64,000 nucleotides of DNA from Neoceratodus forsteri (Eukaryota > Chordata > Ceratodontiformes > Ceratodontidae), in the NCBI GenBank assembly GCA_016271365.2, contig CM028132.1, positions 1,183,753,001 to 1,183,817,000 on the forward strand, written 5' to 3'. The notes under the pieces were generated by a model. It was given only the letters and a program-made list of their open reading frames with translations. It made no database searches and had not been told where the DNA came from. A program made the position numbers and the translations under genes. Below, in pieces: positions 9,424 to 19,939 of this stretch (position 1 is the first letter of the stretch; each line of letters starts with the position of its first letter).

Positions 9424-10657
9424 TTTTTTTTTTATACTTTATTTTTTTTTATTTCCTTAAGATAAGAAATGAAATCACAAGATAATATCACATAGAAAAA
9501 CATTAAGACAAAAATATTTACTTAATATCTCAATAAAGCACTAAAAAAAGGATTTTCTTCTTTTTTTTAGGAGGATATAAAGAAAAATTCCAAATAATTA
9601 ATAATATCTTAGAGCTTAAAAAAAACAAACATAAATCTTATACTTTGTAAGTGCTCCAAGCTTCTGCTTCCCAACCTCAAATTAATTCTTTAAATGTTAA
9701 GCTTATAACATATTTTAACATCCTGATAAGTCCAGAACATAGCTCATCATAGCCAGAAAGAAAAAAAAAACATTAATTTCATCTTAAAAAGTCCATACAT
9801 ATTTTCAGAGATTGACTGGATGATACTCCGTAAGCTCAGCTTCTTCCTCTTCCAGATCAGAGCCAATATCTTCTGGTAGCTTAACATTAGCTTCAAAAAA
9901 TGCTCTAGCAGAATCCACATCTTCAAAAAAATATATCTTTCCCTGAAATTGTACTCTTAATCGAGCTGGTGCGAGTAGATTAACCGATAACCCCGCTTCT
10001 TTAAACTTAGACATAACTGACAAAAAGCGCTTACGTCTGCACTGAGTCTGTGCACAAAAATCAGGATATAGATGGAACCGACGCCCCTCATAGAAACATA
10101 GCTTAGTCTTTCTGACCAACTGAAGAAGATTATTTCGGTCTGCCAGATTGTTAAAAGTAATAATAATAAATCTTGCCTTATGTTGTTCCATGGCAGTCTC
10201 TTTTATTAAACGAAGAGGAGGTCTGTAGGCACCTTCCAACGTAAGTGCAGGTTCTAACGAAAAGACTGTAGCAAGTGCTTGTTCCACCGTAACCTTCAGT
10301 TCTGATACTGGAATAGTCCCAGGAAAGCCAATTAGTCATAAATTTCCTTCTAAGAGCGTTATTCTCAAGATGCTCCAGTCTAGAAGCTTATGCCAGCTGC
10401 TCATGGAGTGCAGCATTCACTGCACCTTGTAAAGTCGGTGTTCTCCCTGAAACAGCTTTAATTTCCATCTCATTATTTTTAACCATTTGCTCCGTGTTCT
10501 CAATTCTTGACTCAGTAGCCGCACAATGCAAAGATATTTCTGAAAGAGAACTATCTGTTCTCCCTGTGGATTGGCGAACTTCTGTCTGAAACTCCGCCAG
10601 GAGAGTTTGAATTGATACCAGTGTTGGTTTCACCTGTTTATGCTTAACGCTCTGATC
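9424..10657 (-). mobile_element. HAL1-like retroposon: L1 ORF1 followed directly by 3' tail
   Basis: The insert sits in the Tigger element between AGGTCCGTGGCTTT (9410-9423) and AGGTGCATGGCTTT (10658-10671), a 14-bp duplication with two mismatches. It has a poly(T) start on the plus strand (minus-strand poly(A)). ORF1 ends at 9805, leaving about 380 bp of AT-rich 3' sequence and no trace of ORF2. This resembles the half-L1 (HAL1) organisation known in mammals. A later internal deletion of ORF2 is the alternative. Confidence 0.7.
9805..10633 (-). pseudogene. L1-type ORF1 protein (RNA chaperone)
   Basis: From 10,633 down: an N-terminal segment of about 80 residues rich in heptad-like E/Q/I spacing (coiled coil); then, after a stop near 10,388, LEGNL-LIGFPG (the NLRIIGLPE-type L1 motif) at about 10,320-10,350. 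The RRM/C-terminal domain follows, with R-IIITFNN, KTKLCFYEGRRFHLYPDF, RKRFLSVMSKFKEAG and a final ARLRVQFQGK with FEDVDSARAFF, ending at 9805. The family is a trimeric nucleic-acid chaperone that coats LINE RNA. The frame is open over the last 160 residues, unusually well preserved for this window. One stop separates it from the coiled coil. Confidence 0.8.
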
Positions 10658-10671
10658 AGGTGCATGGCTTT

Positions 10672-10890
10672 GTCAAAGTCCTCATCTGCTACTTTCCTTA
10701 CAACGCAGCACTTTTTCACTGCACCACTCTCCTGCGACTCGCAGGCAAACATCTTTATCTTTTCTTGGCCCTTTCGGATATCACACACTGTGATTCTCCC
10801 GATCCTGTACTCATCAGCTAAACTGCTCATGCTGACACCTCTCTCCAGTTTGCCAACAATTTCGAGCTTGGTCTCTATCGAGAGGGTCAC
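10672..10890 (-). pseudogene. CENP-B/Tigger transposase N-terminal helix-turn-helix
   Basis: The minus strand encodes a pogo/CENP-B N-terminal DNA-binding domain: LSIETKLEIVGKLERGVSMS, then a LADEYRIGRITVCDI recognition region, then a linker ending DEDFDKAMHL at the retroposon junction. The expected next motif (LWFT...KGSPISG) is found on the far side of the inserted retroposon, at about 9360-9410, so the reading continues once the insert is ignored. In intact elements this domain binds the terminal repeats. The catalytic DDE domain is absent here. Confidence 0.75.
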
Positions 10891-11150
10891 TCATTTGCAC
10901 TTACAAGACATTGCTGCTGCTGGAGTTTCTAGTGGCTGTTCTGTGAAGGCATTTAAAGAACTAAAGGTAATGCTATTGGCTGCAGTTGGGGGGGTGGGGC
11001 GAGTGAGAGTGATGAGTTTGGTTGACTAGGTCATTCCGGATCTGTGGGGTTCATAACTCTGGGGTTCCACTGTACCATGTAATGCACTGTATTATTATTA
11101 TTATTCTTCCTCCTGTTTCCCTTCCCCTTGTTCACACCTGGAAATGAGCT

Positions 11151-12060
11151 TTGGCTCAGTGTGCCTTTTCCAGTCACCAACTTTCAAATAAAAAAATAAC
11201 TAAATCTTTGCACGCTTGTGTAGGCCTTTGGGTCCTCCAGACTAGACTACTGCAGTGCACTTTACATGTTTATCATATTGTCATGGACTGTCAACTTCAC
11301 TGCCAGCAACCAGTACAGAATGCAGCAGCGAGACATCTGACTTGCATTCAGAACTCTGATTATATTATTTGCTCGCTCCGGGCCCTGAGCTCATTGCCTG
11401 TTAGGCGGTGTATTGATTGCAAGATACTTTTAATATACGCTTATGGGTCAGTTGGAGGAACTCTTATGGATGTAAGTGTATTGCCTTGCGAGTTCTTAGG
11501 ATCAGAGTACTGCAAGAAGTGAGGAGATCTGTGATCCTAAAGACGCACGAAGTGACACTCTTAGATCCACAAGAGGTCCTCCAAACAGGCCCATAAAATA
11601 ATCATAGATTGCTAACTTTTTAAATTTAAAAAAAAATCCCTTTTTATTAAAATTAAAAATGATGAATGGCACAAGCAGTCAGCAAGAAGCCCATTACAGT
11701 GGCTCACTACATGAGATGCTCTTACAGTAATAAGAGTATTTTGTGCGCAACTGAAGGCAGGCCTGTGATTGGGTGAGGACACTGCCGCGATATATAATTA
11801 TGTAAAAAGCCCTGAGCAAGGTAGTCCACCAGTAGCTCAGTGAGCTACTGACCCTCTACCCCCTGCTAGAGTGACTGGGTCCATTGGACAGGGACTTTTG
11901 TGGTGCCACCCTCTCAGTTGAAACCAATGGATGATAGACTACCCTGTCTTGTGGAACTCTTTCCCAGTGGATGTTTGTCATCCTTGCTGCATAGCAATAT
12001 ATAAGACAAAGCTGAAGAAACACCTTTTTAAACTTACCTTCCCAGATACTGTGTAAAATG
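11151..12060 (+). pseudogene. L2/Rex1-like LINE ORF2 C-terminal part
   Basis: This appears to continue the LINE that begins at 7097. Motifs typical of the region after the RT thumb are visible in shifting frames: SRLDYC-ALY (about 11,240), VQNAAARHLT (about 11,310-11,340), LR-LSSLPVRRCIDCKILLI (about 11,375-11,440), and the C-terminal LWNSFPVDV...YKTKLKKHLFKL (about 11,950-12,037) with the stop at about 12,054. The 3' UTR then fades near 12,130. Frameshifts and stops are frequent. Confidence 0.65.
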
Positions 12061-12139
12061 GTCTGTTCTACTGTTTAACCTTATGACAGTCACACTGATT
12101 ATTGTTTTGTCACTTTTTGAATGCTCTGATATGTTAGCA

Positions 12140-14037
12140 TGTTGTGTGTCTTGTTTTCTCCTTCCCCCAAGGGAAGGGGAACCAGTGTTCAGGACGCTGG
12201 GGCTGTCTCTGCGGAGGTGGAGCTCGGACATCGCATCCATTACATGTCCGTGGGCCCCAGGGGACAAAAACAGTGGCAAAAATATGGAGGCTTGGCTTAA
12301 TGAAGCCCTCCCCAAGAGCACTAATGACCCGCTCAGTCTCAGGTGGTGGAAAGAGGATCAGAACGGCCAGTGACTACAGGATGGGCTGATATAGTCGTCC
12401 AGCCTGCAAGGGAGCAGAAAAACCACTATGGAAAAAAAAAAGGCCAAAACTGGAAACTGGCCCTCCTGCTTAATGATGAAGAACCCCAGTTCATCCAACC
12501 TACCAAGCACACCTTCTGATGAGACAGGAAAGTGAAGGGGCTATATTCCCTCCACCACATCCTGCCCCGGGGGCAAACCAAGGCAGCATGGAGGGTGGTA
12601 CCTCCATGCAGGTTGGGATGCCCAGATATAGTACCTTGGGAGCTTTGGCAGGAAATCTGGCAGTAGAGAGAGAGAGAGAAGGGGACAGAAATAGAAATAA
12701 AAGAAAACACATACTTTTTGTGGTTAATCTTTTGTTGATTTTCAAAAGGCAGTATAGTCACAAGAAAAAAAAATAGGCAGCACAGTATAAGCAGCACATC
12801 CAGTGAATGAAAAGGTGAATTGTGCAAAGCATAAGTCATATCAAGCTTCAACTTACCCAGGAGGTTCACTGCAGTGTACACAGGTGAAATACATAGGGAC
12901 AGTGAGAATGATATTTTAAGCCAGCCCATCTCATATTTTATTTATATAACAGGTACTTGGATGGTTTTGTGACAGAGAAGGTAAAAAGTTGCAAAAGGAA
13001 AAAGTACAAAATGAAAACTGTGACCCTTATTTTAATTATTCTGTGTACAAGCAGGAAATCAATCCAGAAAGATAAATGCATCTCACATGTGAGAATAAAT
13101 GTCTTAGCATGCTCAGTGTGGCAGAAATGAGTGAGGTAAATTTCTGAGCGTGCTCAGTGACAAGCTTCATTTATCTTCCTATATTGAGTCAAGATGACCC
13201 TTTTTATCTTGCTATTTATCAGTACATACATATGGTGCAAATGCAGATAACAAGCAAAGAAAACAGATACAAATTCTGTAACAAATGTGCAGGACATTCT
13301 AGGGCACAAACCAACAGTATTTTTATTTAATTTTTATTTATTGTATTAATAGCATCAGAATTACAAACCTTTGAGTCAGAGACTCTTTTACAAAGGCTCC
13401 AAGTCAGAGGACGGACACAACTGAATGAGATACAACATACAGTGAGACTTAAAATTATCTATACAAGATATTTGCTAAGGAAGTAAAAAACAACAGGTAG
13501 GGAACAGTGCAATATATAAAAAATAGTGGCAGAGAGGCATAACAAAGGCAGTATGAGCATGGTCTTCCTTTAGTGGAGAGCCTCTAAGGAGGCTTAAAAA
13601 TGGGCTTACGTTTTCCCAGACTCTTCATAATCTGAGCCCCTTGATAAGGTGGGCATCTATCAGTCAAGAGCGCCCAGGTAAAACAAGTGCCACTGCGAAC
13701 CTGCCTCAGCACTAAGTAAATCAGTGTGCCCCGAATCAGTTTTCAGAAGTGACAAGCAGACATTTTTCCCCATTTTAGTGAGTGTTTGACCCCCCCCCAC
13801 CCAACACAGTTGCAGCCCCTAAATGCAACTGGCAGAAACTGTGACTTCTTTAAAATTATATTTCATTGCAATTTTAGAAGCATTACAAGCCGTAAATGCA
13901 TTTGGAATACAACATCTTACAAGACATCACAAGCAATAATACTGTTACTGTTGTGTTCTGTCTTCTGTTGCTAGCACAGTGAAGGGTAGCACAAAATTGT
14001 ATTTGAAATACAGTGATCAGCAATAAAACCATTATTG
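12140..14037. other. No gene; unclassified, possibly old repeats
   Basis: Moderately GC-rich sequence at 12,150-12,430 ends in an A-run (about 12,430-12,440) and could be an old SINE, but no TSD was found. There is a (GA)n run at about 12,666-12,681. From 12,900 to 14,030 it is AT-rich with no coding frame or clear terminal repeat. Confidence 0.4.
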
Positions 14038-14045
14038 CTGCCACT

Positions 14046-14227
14046 CAGTGGCGGCTCTACACCAGGGCCCGCCAGGGCACGTGCCCCGGTAAATAAATGC
14101 TGTGCCCCAGTTGGTGCCCCATATAGTGCAGAACTTCTCCCATAGTAAGAATATATCAGTGCCCTGGCTGCCATCAGTTGTGCCCCAGCTGTGCCCTGGT
14201 AACCGTTTATGGCTAGAGCCGCTACTG
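14046..14227. mobile_element. hAT-type MITE with 8-bp TSD
   Basis: A 182-bp element has termini CAGTGGCGGCTCTA and, on the other strand, CAGTAGCGGCTCTA. It is flanked by CTGCCACT (14038-14045) and CTGCCAGT (14228-14235), 8-bp duplications with one mismatch as hAT transposases make. Several internal GTGCCC words make it partly repetitive. Non-coding. Confidence 0.8.
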
Positions 14228-14440
14228 CTGCCAGTGCTATTTAAAGTTCAGTGAAATAGTCCATAACAGTTCATTCCCAGCTAAGAACTGCCTTTTTTTG
14301 ACTGTTCATCAGAAAATCTTACCACAGCTAAGGGCTTTCCACCAAGCTCCCTTTGGCTAATAATAACAGTATATTTGGCAATGTATACTAACAAACAAAA
14401 CATGGTTTACGAAGATTAAAATACATGTTGTTTTGCCCTT

Positions 14441-14990
14441 TTAAAGGAAAACTGCACCCTCATATCTTGTAAATATTACTTGTTTCTATGTCAACAGACA
14501 ATTATTTTCCTGTAGCTGTTGGGTATATACATGTCTGTTTTAGTTTGTTTTCACTGTTCATACGAGTCCCCTATAACTCTCCTGTGGGTCTCCATTTTAT
14601 GGTTGTTGAAATCTCATTGTCCATGAGAGCTGCATTAGCATATGAGAACGTGATGTAACATCGCTAATTTATGCCATATATCTCTATACTAAATGTGCAG
14701 ATATCCTGAAAAAACTCACTGGAAACACAGGGACTGAATGTAGTTTAAAGGGGAAACCCTGCATTACATCTCAGACAGTTTGCAAGGCTGAGTGAAGGTA
14801 AATGTGGTTATTTCACACCATTCAGCAACTTTTGTTCTACTGTAATTAAGTAGACAGACATACTATGGAGGCTAAAGGGTGAAAATAAACAAAAGCAATC
14901 ACATATATCCCTAACAGCTACACGAAGACTTGTCTGTTGACATGGAAACAAATGAAATTTACAAGATATGAGGGTGTAGTTTTCCTTTAA
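14441..14990. mobile_element. Palindromic MITE, TTAAAGGAAAACTGC termini
   Basis: The left end TTAAAGGAAAACTGCACCC and the right end GGGTGTAGTTTTCCTTTAA are inverted repeats, and complementarity continues inward on both sides for about 200 bp with mismatches. The outer TTAA may be the target duplication. The terminus is shared with the element at 39,302-39,760. No coding content. Confidence 0.75.
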
Positions 14991-15370
14991 TGACACAAAA
15001 CACAGCAAAGCTTGTCAAAATCAGACTTACCTGTATTGCAGAATACCGTGAGCTGTGTGGGGATCAAGCCAAGATGGCCCCAGTGAGGTGATCTGCAGTT
15101 CTAAAGTGAAAGGGCAAGCTAGCAGAGTGGTGCCCATTTGGATGTCCAGGTTCCCTGGAGCCCCATAATGGAGGCCCCTCCACCAACTACCCACGCCAAG
15201 CAGTCAACTGTTCTCTCTTACCTCTAGCAGCACCACCTTGCCCAACAACCCCATCATGAATGAGTGCTTACATGCAGGACTGAATGTTAATTATAACTGA
15301 TAAAGTAGGCAGTACACTTCAATTAACATAATTTAATTTCAAACCATTTTACTAAAACCAGGTTCCATTT
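14991..15370. other. No gene recognised
   Basis: Nothing identifiable between the palindromic MITE and the L1 ORF1 remnant. Confidence 0.4.
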
Positions 15371-15379
15371 ACAATGTAT

Positions 15380-16012
15380 TGGTGCCTTCTTGTCACAGAG
15401 TCATGAGTCCTGTGCACCTGAACTGTCACCCCCAATTCATCTTGGCTCAGTTTATTACCGAAAGTCCCTGCTGCTTCTGGGTTGATGAACTGGTACTTTT
15501 TATCCTTTAACAGGAACTGCAGGTGAGCTGGGAATTCAAGTCAGTATGCCATGTTAAGATCCCTTAGAGTCCGTGTTACCCCTTTAAATAATTTGTGTCA
15601 GAGTATAGTTACATACGAATAGTTGGGGAAACATTAGGACACACCTTTCCTCCACCATAACTGGTGCTTGATTTTTTGCCACTTGGAGTACATGGTCTCT
15701 CATCGCTGACAAGATAGGCACAGCCAGTACGGTTCTGGGACTCTCTGAGGTGATTGTTGTTCTACTGGGTTAATGTTATAAGCCTGCACGATGGGTATAG
15801 CATAACTGAAACCCACCACCTCAGGCAACCATTGCTCCGAGAAGGTTTTGAGATTGTCCCCTTCTCTTCTGGTATGCCCAGGAGCTGTAAATTAGCTGAA
15901 CATGTTATTGCTCAAGTTGGTTGTGATCATGCCCTGCTCCCTTAATGGTAGTCGTGGCCACAACCAGTGCTGTTCTAGCATGTTTTGCAGACTCTTCCAT
16001 GGTTCCAATGAT
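15380..16012 (-). pseudogene. L1-type ORF1 remnant
   Basis: On the minus strand, frames read NNLRLLGIPEEKGD and SEQWLPEVVGFSYA (about 15,790-15,900), the L1 ORF1 signature. Further on come FPNYSYVTI--HKLFKGVTRTL (about 15,570-15,640) and a C-terminal-domain motif FPAHLQFLLKDKKYQFINPE (about 15,470-15,530). A few coiled-coil residues lie beyond 15,950. Stops and frameshifts interrupt it. It differs in sequence from the ORF1 at 9.8-10.6 kb, so a second L1-like family is present. It ends abruptly next to the DIRS terminal repeat at 16,021. Confidence 0.65.
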
Positions 16013-16020
16013 ATTGTCTG

Positions 16021-16150
16021 ATCTTCTTTGAGGAGATCTCTTTCACCAAGTCACACCTATGGAACTATAAGCCTCCAGGTGCAAGGACCACATGGAAACT
16101 TTTGCAAACAGTCTACCAGGGGCCACCCACAACAACATCAGATGTTGGCT
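16021..16150 (+). repeat. DIRS family C left inverted terminal repeat
   Basis: Reads ATCTTCTTTGAGGAGATCTC inward to AACATCAGATGTTGGCT. The reverse complement of 34,520-34,679 matches it over about 130 bp at roughly 80%, for instance in the shared AAAAGTTTCCATGTGGTCCT. Its outer end is also matched in inverted form by the first half of the region at 34,200-34,312. Confidence 0.75.
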
Positions 16151-17795
16151 GCTACATAAACATGGATAGCTCCTCCTCTCCTCAGTTCTTTTCCTGCTGT
16201 CGACCATATATTCTGAAACAACAGGTAGCCCACATGCAGAAGGAACTCCAGCAGAAGAGCACCACCATGTCACTGGTCCACTCTTCCTGGTCCAGGTCCC
16301 CAAAATCCTGGGATAAGTCATCAGGGAGACACAAACATAAGCATTGGGATAAAGAGAAGGAGAAAACATCCCTGCTGCTCTCCGGGTCACCCCTCTGCAA
16401 AGCAGGTATGACCTCCTCTACACTGTTGACCACTACAGCGGTGATGCCACTTGCCCCCCCGACCATCGACACAACTCCAAGGTCAAGACATGGTACTGGC
16501 ACTACTAGACCTAGTACGGCTGTTACGTAGCTGTCAGGGACCCAGCCAACTACTACCAGTGCATCCATCAACCACATGGGCACCGATGGTCAGGCGGTTC
16601 TGTCTTCATTTACAAATGTGCTCAGACACCTGCTACCTTCTGCCCCTGTCCTGGGGGATCCATCCACGGTGACTCCTACTAATCCCCCAGCAATGACACA
16701 AAGTAGAGCTTTGCCTCAATTGTCTTATAGGGCATCGCCAACATTGCTGATGTGTTCTCTAGTGCCCATTGACCCACTCACCAACAATTTTGAATATAAT
16801 TCTAACTTAATAAAGCAGGATGAATAGGAAGAGCGTGAGGACTATGCTGAGAGCCTTTATGAAAGGGACACCACCTCTACAGTGTCCACACTCCAAGGTC
16901 ACCACCAGAGGACCCAACTTTCCTCACCATGATGCAGCAGTTACAGGCTGCCATGGGCTTTAACCTAGAGGAGCAGGACACCACCAAAAAATGTAATAGA
17001 TTTCCTGATTCTTCTCCTGTTGTGGTACCACCTTTCCTCCCTGCTCTGGAGGATGCCACTTTTACAACCTGGTACAAGCCAAATGCTATCCCAGCCTTAT
17101 CAAGGAAGACAGACAAACTGTTCATGGCTCCTTCTGGGAAGCCCTTTTTTTGCCACCCAGCCTGAGGCTAAGCACCTGAGCTCCCTCCCACCTGATAGAC
17201 TCCAGGAGGTTGGATGTGTTAAATGTGTTGGATGCGTTAGGCAAAGGGACCTTTGTCGTCACTTCAGTGGGCCTTCAGATTGCTAACTATCAGGCCCACA
17301 TGATTAAGTACCAGAACACACTCTGGAGAAAGGCAGAGGCAGCCTTGCCAGAGGGCACCCCCTGAGCAAGAGCTCCTTAAGGCTGTCACTGCTGAGGCTG
17401 ATGTGGGCAAGCATTTGTTTCATATAGCCTGTGATGTTTCAGATGCTTCTGCCAGGACTGCTGCCTTGGGCATCTGTCTAAGGAGCTGCTTCTGGCTCAG
17501 GGTGGCAGGGTTTGCTAATTATGTGCAACAGTCTATTCTCAGTGCCCCTTTTAGAGGACATAAACTATTTGGTTCTGATGTCCAAGACATTCTTACTAAC
17601 CTTCAGACCTCGAACAGGACCCTGAAGTCGGTGCACTCCCTCTACCATACCCAACTAAGGAGTAGGCAAGAGGTACATTTTTGCCCAGCTGGTGCCAGTC
17701 ACTCCTCAGCCATCAGACATCATGGTAGGGGCAAGGGCTCAGGAGCCTTGTCCATCCCAGGCAAAACCCCTGGTGCCCATTCAGAGGCCCCCTAG
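16151..17795 (+). pseudogene. DIRS family C Gag-like protein
   Basis: Frames give a basic, Ser/Lys/His-rich N-terminal part (about 16,150-16,380), then an acidic/Pro linker. A capsid-like section has FTTWYKPNAIPALSRKTDK (about 17,060-17,115), then ANYQAHMIKYQNTLW (about 17,284-17,328), ALGICLRSCFWLRVAGFA (about 17,463-17,516) and a NLQTSNRTLKS motif near 17,600-17,630, before a Gly/His-rich tail. These match the SWLRA-GF and NLQ-S motifs of DIRS Gag proteins. Several frameshifts break it. Unlike copies A and B, I see no Cys-rich finger at its N-terminus. Confidence 0.6.
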
Positions 17796-17861
17796 AGGTG
17801 ATGGCGCAGGAGGAGCTGCCATGGCCAGCTCTGCCTGACTCCTTGTACACCCCTCTCAACC

Positions 17862-18095
17862 ATGATTGCCTACAGGGGTAGTTGTAGGGCTCATCTCTCC
17901 CTTCACTTGACTCACTGGAATGAGGTGACCACAGATGCCTGGGTTCTAGAAATTGTAGCACAAGGACATGCTCTAGAACTGTTGGACACACCTCCAGATC
18001 ATCTGGCACTGCCAAGTCACTGTCCTCCAGAACACCTTGCTCTGCTCCTGGAGAAAATTAATACTTGCTTCAAAAGAAAAGGCCATAGAGCCTGT
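17862..18095 (+). pseudogene. DIRS family C pol start, first copy
   Basis: Encodes the segment just before DIRS RT: SLHLTHWNEVTTDAWVLEIV, then PPEHLALLLEKINTCFKRKG. It stops matching at about 18,095. The same protein segment recurs in a different copy at about 18,960-19,150 (TSDAWILQIIEQGHTLKL), so the region is duplicated. Confidence 0.6.
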
Positions 18096-18950
18096 GTCCT
18101 TCAAATAAAGAAGTATCTTTTTAAGCTGTTCAGGAGTTCATGGAAATGTGTGTTTCCTGCTGGGCTGCAGGCTCTGCCCCACCTTTTTTATTCTTCACCC
18201 TCAGCACATACGCACCCCAACACTTATTTCTTTTTCTTTTTAAAAACAGTAATGCTGACAGCCCACTGGCACAGCAGTAGTGCTACCACTTGTGATCCTG
18301 GATCATCGGTGGGCCTGTCAGGGGAGGAGGATTGAGCATCCTGCAGGACACACTACTCCTCAGGGGAGGGCTGGGTACGTCATTGTTGCTGTGCAGCCGC
18401 CACCTGGGTGACCACAGGTGGCTGTGCAGGTGAAGTGTAGTGGCATGGGCTAGGGACTGCCATTTGGCTAGATGGATGCTCATACCTTGCATGAGCATGC
18501 CCATCAGCCAGTGCCCCTGGGGGGAAGATAACATGAAAATGCAGCCATGCTCCATGACAGTTGTGGGGCAGCTCAGAGACATCACACCACGCTGACCCAG
18601 GCTTGCTTCAGGAGCACCAAGAATGGTCGGTTCAAAGGACCTGGTCCAGTCGGAGAACCGGCCATGTGGCACATAAGCCCTGGGAGAAGGCGGGGGTGAC
18701 AGGGTTGGGACTGTTCGGAGTACTGAGAAGGACAGCCACTAGCTGGGGGGGGGGGAATAGAACATAAAAAAAGTAATGCTAGCAACAGATGTGTGCTTAC
18801 TGCTGAGTGCTGCACACTCATGGCAGCTTTCTCTTTAGTTGCCCCCTGCCTGGTCCCGGCTTCCCCACTCAGCAAATAAATAAATAAAAACTTTACCAAA
18901 AATCAGCTACTTTCTTGTTTGAATTCCCAGTAGTCTGCTTAGTGACCTTG
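18096..18950. other. Unclassified insert between two DIRS pol pieces
   Basis: No coding frame with recognisable motifs. It contains pyrimidine-rich runs (about 18,225-18,245) and an AATAAATAAATAAA run near 18,875-18,890. It separates two copies of the pol N-terminal segment. Confidence 0.4.
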
Positions 18951-18959
18951 GCACTGTTC

Positions 18960-19850
18960 TGTTATCACCTCGAGGACCAGTACTTCAGACGCATGGATTC
19001 TGCAGATCATAGAACAGGGTCACACCCTCAAGCTTACCCAGCAGCCTCCAGACTCCCCTCCTCTACTCTCTAACTATCCTCCAGCTCATCTGCCTGTTCT
19101 CCCGGAGGAAGTACAGTCTCTTCTGTACAAGCAGGCCATTGAATTAGTGCCAAGATGCCAGAGAATCCAGGGGTTTTAGTCCAGGTTTTTCCTGGTCTCT
19201 TAAGAAGACCAGAGATCTGAGGCCCATCTTAGAGCTGAAGGAACTTAGTCTCTTTGTGCAGTACAAAAAGTTCCAGATGGTAACTTTGCCAGGCCTCATG
19301 TCTCTCCTCAAGACCGGGGACCGGCTCTGTTCACTGGACATGCAGGATGCTTACCTGCACATCTCGGTCTTTCCTCCCCACAGGAGGTTTCTTCGTTTTG
19401 CCTTTCAGGGCAAGCATTATCAGTTCAAAGTGCTGCCCTTTTGCTTATCCTCTGCACTGCGAGTCTTTACCAAGCGCTTAGCAGTGGTCACAGCAGCTCT
19501 CAGAAGAGAGGGACTGTATGTCTTCCCTTATCTGGATGATTGGCTCCTCAAGGCCCCGTCCAGGGAACAGATTTTGCTGATTCTGGAGTGAACTCTCCAA
19601 CTCTTCCACTCCCTGGGCATTACTGTCAGCCTGCCCAAGTCAGTTCTAGTACCATCCCAAAGACTGCAGTGTATAGGGGCAGTTCTGGATTCTGAGCAGG
19701 GGAAGGCCTTCCTACCTCAAAACAGAGTGGAGTGCGGAGGTCACTCAGAGTCGATACATCCCACGCAAGGGTGTACCTCAGATTGTTGAGCCTGAGGGCG
19801 GCAGCCATTCCCACCATTCTGCTGGCCAGGCTCCATATCCATATATGCAG
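18960..19850 (+). pseudogene. DIRS family C reverse transcriptase
   Basis: After a pol N-terminal segment (TSDAWILQII at about 18,980) come AHLPVLPEEVQSLLYKQAIE (about 19,080-19,145) and the RT core: FYSRFFLVS, then LRPILELKELSLFVQYKKF (about 19,215-19,275). Next are the motif A region SLDMQDAYLHISV (about 19,333-19,372), FRVL/FKVLPF-LSSA-RVFTK, and motif C PYLDDWLLKAPS (about 19,528-19,563). ITVSLPKS and QCIGAVLD follow. In intact elements this copies the circular intermediate. A stop at 19,591 and frameshifts disable it. It is broken at about 19,850 by a CR1 LINE; the next DIRS segment resumes at about 22,790. Confidence 0.8.
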
Positions 19851-19939
19851 CAGGACGGGGTAAATGGAGAAAAAGGCAAAGGCAGTAAAGACCGGGATGG
19901 GACTAAAAGGGGTAAGGCCATCAGAAAATGGAGGGTGAT

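Larger units (their letters stand above)
9291..11072 (-). mobile_element. Tigger/pogo-like DNA transposon, internally deleted, TA target site
   Basis: The left end reads CAGTAGAACCCCAGAGTTA and the right end is its near-exact reverse complement (TAACTCTGGGGTTCCACTG). Both are flanked by TA, as expected for the pogo/Tigger group. Inside, on the minus strand, is the N-terminal part of a CENP-B-type transposase. A 1.2-kb L1-like retroposon (9424-10657) interrupts it. With that removed the element is about 550 bp, so most of the transposase was already missing. Confidence 0.85.

Noticed and set aside
10630..10890. CENP-B-like protein as a host gene
   Set aside because: It lies between Tigger terminal repeats with TA flanks and lacks the rest of the protein.
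12426..12929. 167-codon minus-strand frame, hydrophobic
   Set aside because: Low-complexity Ser/Leu/Phe content from pyrimidine-rich DNA; no motif.
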